From NCBI GenBank assembly GCA_015064855.1, contig SVRK01000002.1, positions 181,256 through 238,608 on the forward strand: a DNA stretch of 57,353 nt. The letters are read 5' to 3'. The translations under genes were made by a program, and so were the position numbers. Of the stretch, positions 40,507 to 48,905 are shown in pieces; the stretch's first letter is position 1, and each line of letters begins with the position of its first letter. The notes under the pieces were generated by a model, which had not been told where the DNA came from, did not search any database, and saw only the letters and a program-made list of their open reading frames with translations. This DNA is from Oscillospiraceae bacterium. Lineage in GTDB: Bacteria > Bacillota > Clostridia > Oscillospirales > CAG-272.

Positions 40507-41199
40507 ATGTATAACATTTTAATTGTTGACGACGAAGAAATGATAAGAAAGCTTATCAGAAAATATGCCGAGTTTGACGGATTTACCGTTACCGAGGCGG
40601 TTGACGGTATGGATGCTGTTAACAAATTTAATCGCGGTGAATTTGATATTATAATTATGGATATTATGATGCCGGAGCTTGATGGCTTTACTGCCAGCCG
40701 AAAAATTAGAGAAACAAGTGACGTGCCTATCATTATGCTTTCCGCCCGCGGTGAGGAATATGATAAAATAAACGGCTTTGAAATAGGTATTGATGACTAC
40801 GTTATAAAGCCATTCTCTCCCAAAGAGCTTATGCTTCGCGTTGAGGCTATAATGAAAAGAGCTAAAAGCAAGGGTTTGCAAAAGGAAGAAAACAAAAACG
40901 AAATTATTTCCTTGGCAAATGGCGGACTTGTTGCCGATTTAACCGCACGTATTGTTTATATTGATGGCGAGCGCATTGATATGTCACCAAAGGAATATGA
41001 GCTTTTCTTCTATATGCTCAAAAATAAGAACATCGCTCTCTCTCGTGACAAGCTTCTTTCAGACGTTTGGGGATATGATTTCTTCGGCGATGACAGAACC
41101 CTTGATACACATATCAAAATTTTAAGAAAGAGTCTTGGTAAATATAGCGATTTCATTGTTACCATTCGCGGTATGGGCTATCGCTTTGAGGAAAAATGA
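40507..41199 (+). CDS. OmpR/PhoB family response regulator
   Basis: A 230-residue regulator. The receiver domain has the acidic pair in LIVDDEE, the phosphoacceptor Asp in IIIMDIMMPELDG (about residue 51), IIMLSAR and the lysine in YVIKPFSPKEL. The C-terminal half is a winged-helix DNA-binding domain (MSPKEYELFFYML, VWGYDFFGDDRTLDTHI, RGMGYRFEEK). ATG 40507 is the start because AGAGGTG ends six nt upstream; the GTG within that site is not. The stop overlaps the kinase start (ATGA). Being just downstream of an HtrA protease gene, the pair may answer envelope stress. Confidence 0.92.
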   Translation: MYNILIVDDEEMIRKLIRKYAEFDGFTVTEAVDGMDAVNKFNRGEFDIIIMDIMMPELDGFTASRKIRETSDVPIIMLSARGEEYDKINGFEIGIDDYVIKPFSPKELMLRVEAIMKRAKSKGLQKEENKNEIISLANGGLVADLTARIVYIDGERIDMSPKEYELFFYMLKNKNIALSRDKLLSDVWGYDFFGDDRTLDTHIKILRKSLGKYSDFIVTIRGMGYRFEEK

Positions 41200-42638
41200 A
41201 AAAAGAAAATAAAAAATTTAGGCTATCTATAAACCTTCAAATTTTCATTTCAATGATAGCTTTAACGCTTGTTATTATTCTTTTAATTTGGTCATTTCAA
41301 ATGATGTTCTTAAGGGTTGTTTTTAAAACGGTTAAGGAAAGAGCCGTTGAAAAAGCATCGACGGATATTGCTGAGCACATTGGTCACGAAGAAAATTGGG
41401 AATCTTATATTGAAAATAAAACTGCTGATTATGACGTTTCAGCTTCTGTATTTAAATATATTAGTCAAACAAGCATTGAGGATATATACGCCGACGAGGA
41501 AGCAACTATTATAACAAGTCAGGACAACGAAAAAACTCTTGCAAATTGGTTTAATATGGCTTCCGAAAACGAGGATATGATTTATATTCCCGTTAAAACG
41601 CCAAGCGAAATAGTTTACGTCAAGGTTTTTGAGCATTCTGTTGACACCAGCCCAGAAAACGAATCGTCGTGGTATATGATTGTTGTAAACACGGAAATAG
41701 CACCTCCACGTGGCACTATTGTTGCGTTGCAAAGCCTACTTGCTATGCTTTCGGCTGTATCATTCGTTGTTTCGGCGATAATCGCCTTCTTCTTATCAAG
41801 AAGCATTTCATTACCAATTTCAAGAATGAGCAAAAAAGCCAAGAGCTTAACGCTTTGCGACTATAACGTAACATTTGAGGAAAAAGGTCCTACCGAGCTT
41901 TGTGAGCTTGCAGTTTCACTTAATTCCGCAACCGAGGAGTTAAAGAAGCTAAGCGATACGCAAAAGGAACTAATTGCAAACATTTCACACGATTTAAGAA
42001 CGCCTCTTACAATGATTTCGGGATATAGCGAGGTCATGCGTGACTTCCCCGATGAGCGTTCTCCCGAAAATATGCAAATAATCATTGATGAAACCGCAAG
42101 GCTTAATTCTCTCGTTAACGATCTACTAACCGTTTCCAAGCTACAATCAGGAACGCAGGTTATGGATTTAAAAGTGATTTCCTTAACAAAGGCGGTACGC
42201 GATACCGTTAAACGCTACGAAAAGCTACTTGAGCACAAGGACTATAAAATCGTATTTGAGTCCGACGGCGAGGTATTTATAAACGCAGACGAAACAAGGC
42301 TTTTACAGGTTGTATATAACCTTATAAACAACGCTGTTAACTACACAGGCGAGGACAAAACAGTAATTGTTCGCCAAGAGGTTAATGCAGATGTTGTCAG
42401 AATCTCAGTTATCGACTCCGGCGAGGGCATCAGCGAGGAAAATCTACCGCTTATTTGGGATAGATATTACAAGGTTGATAAAGTCCATAAGCGTGCTATT
42501 TTGGGCACAGGGCTGGGTCTTTCCATTGTTAAAAACATTCTTCTTATCCATGGCTCACGCTTTGGTGTTTCTAGCGAGGTTGGCAAGGGCTCAACCTTCT
42601 GGTTTGAATTTAAGATTGAGAAAAGTCAAGATGCTTAA
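41196..42638 (+). CDS. Sensor histidine kinase (HisKA-HATPase), C-terminal tail altered by a repeat
   Basis: A 480-residue membrane kinase paired with the preceding regulator. Two transmembrane helices (about residues 12-37 and 175-200) bracket an outside sensor domain of about 135 residues; a HAMP-like linker follows. The H-box is IANISHDLRTPLTMISGYSE (phosphorylated His near residue 270), the N-box NLINNAVNYTG, and the G-boxes DSGEGISEENLP and GTGLGLSIVK. After the last conserved strand the frame ends FKIEKSQDA; the same FKIEK plus a stop reappears 103 bp downstream, so the original C-terminus was probably FKIEK and the last four residues come from inserted DNA. The signal sensed is unknown. 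Confidence 0.93.
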   Translation: MKKENKKFRLSINLQIFISMIALTLVIILLIWSFQMMFLRVVFKTVKERAVEKASTDIAEHIGHEENWESYIENKTADYDVSASVFKYISQTSIEDIYADEEATIITSQDNEKTLANWFNMASENEDMIYIPVKTPSEIVYVKVFEHSVDTSPENESSWYMIVVNTEIAPPRGTIVALQSLLAMLSAVSFVVSAIIAFFLSRSISLPISRMSKKAKSLTLCDYNVTFEEKGPTELCELAVSLNSATEELKKLSDTQKELIANISHDLRTPLTMISGYSEVMRDFPDERSPENMQIIIDETARLNSLVNDLLTVSKLQSGTQVMDLKVISLTKAVRDTVKRYEKLLEHKDYKIVFESDGEVFINADETRLLQVVYNLINNAVNYTGEDKTVIVRQEVNADVVRISVIDSGEGISEENLPLIWDRYYKVDKVHKRAILGTGLGLSIVKNILLIHGSRFGVSSEVGKGSTFWFEFKIEKSQDA

Positions 42639-42726
42639 TCTCAATCCCTCCACCACAAGTGGTCCCCCTCCCTTTGCACAAGGGCGGCTAGGCTCAACCT
42701 TCTGGTTTGAATTTAAGATTGAGAAA
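42588..42726. repeat. 36-bp direct repeat flanking a small insertion at the kinase 3' end
   Basis: The 36 bases at 42588-42623, which encode the kinase end GSTFWFEFKIEK, recur exactly at 42691-42726. In the second copy they are followed by TAA and then the terminator. The 67 bp between (42624-42690) hold a short tail and the palindromic repeat at 42643-42690. Confidence 0.85.
42643..42690 (+). repeat. Palindromic intergenic repeat, CCCTCC type (copy 2)
   Basis: CCCTCC, a small palindrome ACCAC/GTGGT, then CCCCTCCCTTT...AAGGGCGGC. The layout and wording match the element at 34805-34852, so both belong to one dispersed family. Confidence 0.6.
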
Positions 42727-42733
42727 TAAAAAC

Positions 42734-42764
42734 AAAGGCTTCCCAAATGGGAGGCCTTTTGTTT
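42734..42764 (+). terminator. Terminator of the two-component operon
   Basis: An 11-bp stem (42734-42744 with 42749-42759, one G-T pair, loop AAAT) is followed by TGTTTG on the plus strand. It directly follows the ancestral TAA at 42727-42729. Confidence 0.7.
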
Positions 42765-42769
42765 GTAAG

Positions 42770-42801
42770 AAAAAACACACCGATTGCTCGGTGTGTTTTT
42801 T
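42770..42801. terminator. Strong bidirectional terminator between kinase and repeat-lipoprotein genes
   Basis: Perfect 14-bp stem, six A then CACACCGA (42770-42783) and TCGGTGTG then six T (42788-42801), 4-nt loop. It mainly serves the minus-strand gene ending at 42815. Confidence 0.9.
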
Positions 42802-42814
42802 GTTAAGCTTTGAA

Positions 42815-45800
42815 TTATGCCTTTGCAATAACAAGGTTGATTGTATCTTCTGTTACTGTCATTACATTTGCTGAGCAAACGTCAAATGAAATTGATTCGC
42901 CTGCTTCAAGGGTAAATGTGTAAGGGAAGTTTTCAATCCAATCGCCATTTGCTATATAAACATCTGCGTTTGTTTCGCCATCAGCTGGGCTGATTGTGTA
43001 TGTGCCAGCCTCTGTTGCTGTAAATGTAACAGTTGTTGCATTAGCAAAATAGTTAGTTACTGTAACAACAACTTCGTTTTCGCCAACTACTAAGCCACCC
43101 TCTGTTCCGCCTGTTGCACCGCCTACAGTTGCTGTAAGATTGCCCATGCAACCAGCCATTGAATCTGCATATACATAATAAAGTGTATCTACATCAGGTG
43201 TTACTGTTGCACCAACTGCTGTTGTTGTATCTGTTGGGTCAGTATAGAATTGAGCACCCGCTGGAAGAGTAGCTGTTACGCCTGCATTTACTTTTACAAA
43301 TAAAGGCATGAATTTATTAGCAGAAATCATTGTTGAGCCTGCGCCTGCAATAACAAATGGATTTTCTTCTGAGCCGTCACCTGTGATAGCCTCTACTGAG
43401 CCTTGGTTGTTGTCGTCATCTTCATTTGAAGAGTTTTGATTTGTAAGAGTATAACCGGTTCCGTTGTATGTCATACCTGTTACTTCACCATCAGTAATAG
43501 TGAGTGAGAATTGCATTCCCATTGTTACTTGCATACCAAGTGAATCGAAATAGATAGCTACACCATTTGCATATTGATATGTGTATGAAATTGGGTCTGT
43601 TGCACCAGCAGGTGTAAATGTGATTGTTGTACCTGTAATAACAACATCAAATGTGTTATCAAAGTTATCTGCTGCTGTATATGTGCCCTCAAGACCTGTT
43701 GTATCGCCAACATTTCCACCCTCTGGGTCGGTTGCTGAGTATGTGAATGAAAGCTCATAATCCTTAGCCTCCAATGAACCAAAGCGAAGTGCAAACGACG
43801 TACCCTCTGAAAGTTGAATTGTGAATGTTCCACCATCGTCCATTTGGAAGTCAATGTATGGGTTGCCTCGGTTATCATATGCTTCTTGGCTAATAACACC
43901 AAAGCCTGAAGGAACTGTAAATGTGTAATAGCCTGCATCGCCTGCTACGAATGTAAATGTGTAATCATAGCAATATGTATAAGCACCTGTCATTGTTACA
44001 GTAATTGGGCTTTCTGTAGCTCCGCCAACAACTGGTCCATCTGGATTTTCTGGCTCTTGTTCTTCTTTTACAAGCTTGTATTCATTGAACTCATAAATAG
44101 CTACAACCTTGTAGTTATTAACAAAAAGTTCAACCTCAAACTCATCGCCCTCAACATATGTGAGTTCGATTGCGTCTGTTTCTTCATTGTATGCATATGT
44201 ATATGTTGCGGAATAATTAATAGTTGCCCAATCCCATATTGAATAATCATATATTTCGCCTTCTACAGTAACAACTACTGTACCAGTCTCCGCATCTTCC
44301 TCGCTTGGAGTAAATGTAGCGCCTACAGTAAGACCTGAATACATATTATCGCCTGTATGAGTGCCGTTAAGAACATCACTGATTGCCGGTGGCTCTTCAA
44401 CGGTAACAGTAAGAACTGTTGAAACGCCGTCAGCAGCTGTTGATGTTAATGTAATTTCAAATTCGCCAGCCGTTGTAGGTGTGAATGTCCATGTACCATC
44501 ATCGTTATCTGTAAGAGTAGCTGCTACGCCTTGTGGAAGTGTTGCTGTGTATGCTGGGTTGCAGCCTGCAGCAACTGAAGCTGTAATCTTAAGAGCTTGA
44601 CCTCTATAGATTGTGTATTCGCTTGTTATAACCTTTTCATCATCCTCGTCGTAAACAACGGAGTCGATTGAATCAGGTGTTAGGTAGTTAACCTTTGCTG
44701 TAAGTGTCAAGGTTGTTCCCTCAACATCTATAACTATTGTAAATGTATCTGCTTGCTTACCAACAAATTCAATAGCGAGTGGGTCTGCCCAAGTATTTAC
44801 ATTAATAGTACCTTGTGAAGACCAGCTAGAAAGCTCTGTGCCATCACTTGTTGTTGCTGTAGCAGTAACGATGTTGAAGCCAATCTTGTCAGCAATTTCA
44901 GCATTGAAGTTGAGAGCTAGCTCTTCCATTGCATCAAGCTCGATTTCATCGCCATCCTCGTAAACATTTGTTCCGTCTGTGAGTGTGAAATCAGTTACGA
45001 TATAATTTGATGCCGGGTATGGGTTAGGATTGCTTGTTGAATCCATTGGAGCACCAAATGCTTGAGTGATTTCATAGGTTTCAGAGCCGTCAGCCTCTGC
45101 TTCGTCTAAAACAGTATATGTGTCAAGTGAAGCATCAACTGTAACATCTTCCTCACCATATTCTGTGATTGAAACGCTTGCAGTAGCGATACCGTTTTCA
45201 TTAGCATCAACAGTATAGCTTACTTTAACTACAAAATACATACCATCCTCAACATAGAGGTATGAGAATGAGTAAGCACCCTCGTTCTCTGCGCCAACAA
45301 AGCCGTAGCTTGCTCCATAATCAGAGCCGTTTACGCCAAGATTGTAAAGTCCCTTAATAAAGTCCTCGTGGTTAGAGGCTTGAACGTTCCAGTAAACTGC
45401 ATTGTAGCTTGCAATTGCATCAAGCTCTGAAGCATCGGTTTCTCTGTTTACATTGCCATATTCGTCTACTGACATAACAAAGAGGAACTCTCCGTCTGTG
45501 CCATAGTATGAATAATATTTAACATTACCATAAATATCGCTAACAACAAAGTAGTTGTCATAAACCTTGTAGTAGTTGTTCTTTTCCATTGACCAAACGG
45601 TTTCAACATCTACAACATTACTATCTGCATAAACTGTTATGTAATACGTATAAATGCCTACAGTATATGAATATACGTTTTCTTTTCCTTCAACAGGCGA
45701 AATTACAGATTCACCAGCACCGTAAACGTCATCAATCATTGTTGGAACGCCATCGGTAAGAGTAACATACATATATTGCTCTTCGCCATATCCATTGTAT

Positions 45801-47068
45801 AGAGACAAACGTCCATCATCAAGAACTACGTATGTGTAGCTACTTGTGTATGAACTTGTTGCGCCCTTGTCTTTTATGGTTTCTGTTGAGTTAGTATTAT
45901 TAGATGCTGTGCTATCGAGTGAGTTAACAGCGTCCTTTACTGCAGACTTGTATGTACAAACATCACAAGCGCCATCAGCATCCTCGTCAACGTGCTCTGC
46001 CTTGTTAGATACCTCGCATCCGCAGGTTGGGTTGTTCCAGTGATAGCCTTCAGACTTTATAGTTTCGCCCCATGTGTGAGCGCAAACTACATATTCACAT
46101 GTGTCGCAAATGCCGTCTTTGTCTTCATCAGCGTGGTCTGCCTTATTTGCTATGATGCCGGCACAACCGCAGCTAGAATCGCTCCAGTGTGACGTTTCGT
46201 CGCTTGACCACTCTTCTGCATATGTGTGCTCTGCGCAAATTACATATTCACAGATTTCACAGATTGTGTTTGTTTCGCCTACCTTAGGTGTATGCGCTGC
46301 AAATTTGTCTGTAATTGAGCAACCGCATGTAGCTGCGTGCCAGTGACCTGTTTCGTCGCTTGACCATTCGGTAGCGTAAGTATGAGCGCATGCTGTACCG
46401 TTACAGATTTCGCAAACGCCGTTCTTGTCAGCGTCAACGTGCTCTGCCTTTTTGTCAATAACATTACATCCACAGGTAGCTGCGTACCAGTGATATGCGC
46501 CGTCGCTTGACCATTCCTTAGCGTAGGTGTGTGTGCAAATTACATATTCACAAACATCACAAACGCCATCCTTAGCTACATCAACGTGAGCTGCTTTGTC
46601 TGCTACTACATCACAGCCACAGGAAGCTGCATGCCAGTGGTTTTCACCATCGCTTGACCATTTGTCATCGTAAGTGTGTGAGCAAACAACGTAATCACAT
46701 GTGTCACAGATGCCGTCTTTGTTTTCGTCAACGTGATCCTCATATGAGCCCTTTACGTTACAGCCACAGCTGGAATTATTCCAGTGCTTTGTTTCGTCGC
46801 TTTGCCATTCAGTCTCGTATGTATGCTCGCATGTAACAAATGCACATGTGTCACAAACACCGTTTTTGTCCGCATCAACGTGCGCACCATAGTTTGAAGT
46901 CTCTCCTTCACATCCACAGGTAGCTGCGTACCAGTGTCCGTATTCATTGGAGCTCCACTTCGTTGTGTCGTATGAGTGTGAATGGTCGTCGCCGCCACAT
47001 GAAGCGAGTGTGAACATCATTGCGATAGCCACAACAACACATACAACTAGTGTTAGTTTCCTTTTCAT
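42815..47068 (-). CDS. Giant lipoprotein with seven Cys/His-rich, EF-hand-like repeats and Ig-like/beta domains
   Basis: A 1417-residue exported lipoprotein (lipobox LASC, Cys 24). Residues 29-385 hold seven repeats of about 49 residues with the pattern C-x-HTY-x3-W-S-S-D-x3-HW-x4-CGC-x8-H-x-DxDxDGxCDxC. Each has five Cys, two or three His and, except in repeat 5, a loop spaced like a calcium-binding EF-hand or thrombospondin type 3 loop. The remaining 1000 residues are beta-rich: a Tyr-rich region, Ig-like segments (DDGTWTFTPTTAGEFEITL) and a Gly/Thr-rich C-terminus lacking any sorting motif. It is probably a metal-binding or disulfide-rich surface adhesin. ATG 47068 has AAGGAGG upstream. 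It has its own promoter beside the MoxR operon. Function unknown. Confidence 0.8.
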   Translation of the reverse strand: MKRKLTLVVCVVVAIAMMFTLASCGGDDHSHSYDTTKWSSNEYGHWYAATCGCEGETSNYGAHVDADKNGVCDTCAFVTCEHTYETEWQSDETKHWNNSSCGCNVKGSYEDHVDENKDGICDTCDYVVCSHTYDDKWSSDGENHWHAASCGCDVVADKAAHVDVAKDGVCDVCEYVICTHTYAKEWSSDGAYHWYAATCGCNVIDKKAEHVDADKNGVCEICNGTACAHTYATEWSSDETGHWHAATCGCSITDKFAAHTPKVGETNTICEICEYVICAEHTYAEEWSSDETSHWSDSSCGCAGIIANKADHADEDKDGICDTCEYVVCAHTWGETIKSEGYHWNNPTCGCEVSNKAEHVDEDADGACDVCTYKSAVKDAVNSLDSTASNNTNSTETIKDKGATSSYTSSYTYVVLDDGRLSLYNGYGEEQYMYVTLTDGVPTMIDDVYGAGESVISPVEGKENVYSYTVGIYTYYITVYADSNVVDVETVWSMEKNNYYKVYDNYFVVSDIYGNVKYYSYYGTDGEFLFVMSVDEYGNVNRETDASELDAIASYNAVYWNVQASNHEDFIKGLYNLGVNGSDYGASYGFVGAENEGAYSFSYLYVEDGMYFVVKVSYTVDANENGIATASVSITEYGEEDVTVDASLDTYTVLDEAEADGSETYEITQAFGAPMDSTSNPNPYPASNYIVTDFTLTDGTNVYEDGDEIELDAMEELALNFNAEIADKIGFNIVTATATTSDGTELSSWSSQGTINVNTWADPLAIEFVGKQADTFTIVIDVEGTTLTLTAKVNYLTPDSIDSVVYDEDDEKVITSEYTIYRGQALKITASVAAGCNPAYTATLPQGVAATLTDNDDGTWTFTPTTAGEFEITLTSTAADGVSTVLTVTVEEPPAISDVLNGTHTGDNMYSGLTVGATFTPSEEDAETGTVVVTVEGEIYDYSIWDWATINYSATYTYAYNEETDAIELTYVEGDEFEVELFVNNYKVVAIYEFNEYKLVKEEQEPENPDGPVVGGATESPITVTMTGAYTYCYDYTFTFVAGDAGYYTFTVPSGFGVISQEAYDNRGNPYIDFQMDDGGTFTIQLSEGTSFALRFGSLEAKDYELSFTYSATDPEGGNVGDTTGLEGTYTAADNFDNTFDVVITGTTITFTPAGATDPISYTYQYANGVAIYFDSLGMQVTMGMQFSLTITDGEVTGMTYNGTGYTLTNQNSSNEDDDNNQGSVEAITGDGSEENPFVIAGAGSTMISANKFMPLFVKVNAGVTATLPAGAQFYTDPTDTTTAVGATVTPDVDTLYYVYADSMAGCMGNLTATVGGATGGTEGGLVVGENEVVVTVTNYFANATTVTFTATEAGTYTISPADGETNADVYIANGDWIENFPYTFTLEAGESISFDVCSANVMTVTEDTINLVIAKA

Positions 47069-47155
47069 TTGAAAGGACCTCCTTAAAATAAATTTTATAT
47101 ATTTCAAATTCTCAAATTGAAATCAAAAATGAGTTAAAAATATATTGTAAAATAC

Positions 47156-47184
47156 ATTATAGCATATTCTTTGTTAATTTTCTA
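47156..47184 (-). promoter_or_regulatory. probable promoter for the repeat lipoprotein
   Basis: TAGAAA (47179-47184) and TATAAT (47156-47161) on the minus strand, spacer 17 nt, about 88 nt before the start codon. It implies the gene can be expressed apart from the MoxR operon just upstream. Confidence 0.5.
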
Positions 47185-47210
47185 TATATAAATAGTAAAT
47201 TTTTGAAAAT

Positions 47211-48905
47211 TTAGTCGATTTTTTCAAAATAGAAGCAAGCAAATAGCCATTGTGCCGCATCAGATGCATCAATATTTAGCTCTTCGTTTGTTTCCATCCA
47301 GCCCTCGCCATCGGCATAATATCTTTGTGCGATGCTTAGTCTTAAAAGGAAGGTTTTCAGCTCCTCTGTAACCGCAACACCGCCACCGAGAGTTGAATAA
47401 GCCTGCACTCCCTCGAAAAATGAGGTAGGATTGCCTTTATCATCCCAAGATGTAACAAATTCCTTTTTAACCTGTCTACACCAAGGATGACAGTTGCTAC
47501 ATCCCTCAAGGCACGCAAAGTTCGTTATCTGTTCTGCGGGATGGCAGGTGCAGTCAACGTAGCAATAATAGCTTGATAGATACTTTCCTATTTGCCCATC
47601 GTATATTCTTGTTGCCAATGAAGTATAACCCTCTATAAAATGCTTATAGTTTATTCTTTCGTCCTCGCTCAGCTTTATAGACAATGGCTTACTTTCTATT
47701 TCAAAGTTTGTAAACGGTCTATCAAGGAAACGACAAGGTTGGCTGATTTGTGCATACAAAATCGGTCCATATCCCTCTGGGTATCCAGGGGCATATCCGC
47801 TTGGATAATTTGCACGACTATATTTTTCTATGTCGTAAACGTGATAATATCCGTCGCCACCTGAATCCTTTGTCCATAGCTTGTAACGATTATTATCAAA
47901 GAAGTAAGCGCCATCTCTGCCAGGAATAGGGCTTTCGGGAAATACCATCTCGTATTCAGAGCCATAGAAAATACTTCCCGCCTCATATGCATTTAAATCT
48001 TCGGGAACGTACATATCGTACTCAGGGTTATTTGTTCCGTCAAGCTCACCGTTTAGTTGAATTGCAAAAACAACAGTAACGGGATAATTCTCTGCGTTCT
48101 CGGCATCTGCGTGTATACCAAAGGTCAATACATTTCCTATCATATCATCAGTAACGTCTATGCCGTTTTTGAAGTTCTTGGTGTATATTCCCTCTGCGCC
48201 ACCGCCATCTATTGTTTTATCAAAATTTTTATACACGACAGAGCCTGTATAGGCATCGCAAAGCGGATTAAACTTACCCTCGGAAATATCCATCCAGCTT
48301 TCAACGGTGTACATACCGTTTGTGGTAGGTACAAAGTCAAAATAAACGGTGTGCTTTGCGTTTTTCAAGGTGATGCTGTAAACAGCAATTCTTGAAAGCC
48401 TTATTCCGTTATAAGGATCCCTACCGCCGCCTGACACCTTTACGCTATTCAAGTCGTAAATATCAATGACTACATTACGGTCATCATTTGTTGCAATATG
48501 TACATTTGGATTATATACCTTACCCTCTGGCAAGGAAGAAAGCGTAACTGTGTAATCTCCGTCAAGCTTTGTTGAGCCAGCATAACCGTATTCATTTATT
48601 TCACAGCTTTCAAGCGTTTTGCTATTTTTCCAATAAACGGTTATTTCCTCATCGGGGATGTATTTTTTATCATTATATCTTAATGCAACTGTAAAGGCAT
48701 CCTCGTCAAAGCCTGTTTCATCATCGTCAAATTCAGACTCGTCAGAATCGGTTTCTGTATCCGTATCAGTGGTTATATCGGACTCTGTGTCTGAATTTGT
48801 ATCAGAATCTGTGCTTATAGCAGGCTTAAACGTTCCACAAGAAGCCAAGGAAAAAATGAATATTAGAGTCAAAACAAATGCGGTTATTTTCTTAACTGTA
48901 CTCAT
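47211..48905 (-). CDS. Lipoprotein with acidic Ser/Thr/Asp linker and a C-terminal Cys cluster, unknown function
   Basis: A 564-residue exported lipoprotein (lipobox LASC, Cys 23). Residues 30-70 are a Ser/Thr/Asp/Glu linker; then come beta-rich segments with an Ig-like feel (KKYIPDEEITVYWKNS) and, near residues 440-480, a cluster of nine Cys, including YCYVDCTCHP and CLEGCSNCHPWC. The latter contains one CxxCH. The start overlaps the stop of the 903-residue VWA gene by 4 nt, so it is the last gene of the MoxR operon. I do not recognise the family. It could be a client or surface partner of the VWA proteins; the Cys cluster suggests metal binding or disulfides. Confidence 0.7.
   Translation of the reverse strand: MSTVKKITAFVLTLIFIFSLASCGTFKPAISTDSDTNSDTESDITTDTDTETDSDESEFDDDETGFDEDAFTVALRYNDKKYIPDEEITVYWKNSKTLESCEINEYGYAGSTKLDGDYTVTLSSLPEGKVYNPNVHIATNDDRNVVIDIYDLNSVKVSGGGRDPYNGIRLSRIAVYSITLKNAKHTVYFDFVPTTNGMYTVESWMDISEGKFNPLCDAYTGSVVYKNFDKTIDGGGAEGIYTKNFKNGIDVTDDMIGNVLTFGIHADAENAENYPVTVVFAIQLNGELDGTNNPEYDMYVPEDLNAYEAGSIFYGSEYEMVFPESPIPGRDGAYFFDNNRYKLWTKDSGGDGYYHVYDIEKYSRANYPSGYAPGYPEGYGPILYAQISQPCRFLDRPFTNFEIESKPLSIKLSEDERINYKHFIEGYTSLATRIYDGQIGKYLSSYYCYVDCTCHPAEQITNFACLEGCSNCHPWCRQVKKEFVTSWDDKGNPTSFFEGVQAYSTLGGGVAVTEELKTFLLRLSIAQRYYADGEGWMETNEELNIDASDAAQWLFACFYFEKID

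Noticed and set aside
42367..42729. Second plus-strand reading frame inside the kinase gene that ends in the same residues as the kinase
   Set aside because: It is out of frame with the kinase until the duplicated 36 bp; the shared ending results from the repeat, not from a second gene.
43558..43938. Alternative minus-strand frame within the giant lipoprotein gene
   Set aside because: It is Gln/His-rich and low in complexity, as expected from a shifted frame of Thr/Ala/Val-rich coding DNA.
47468..47575. Assignment of the Cys-rich lipoprotein as a c-type cytochrome
   Set aside because: Only one CxxCH is present among many other Cys, and no cytochrome maturation gene is in the window.
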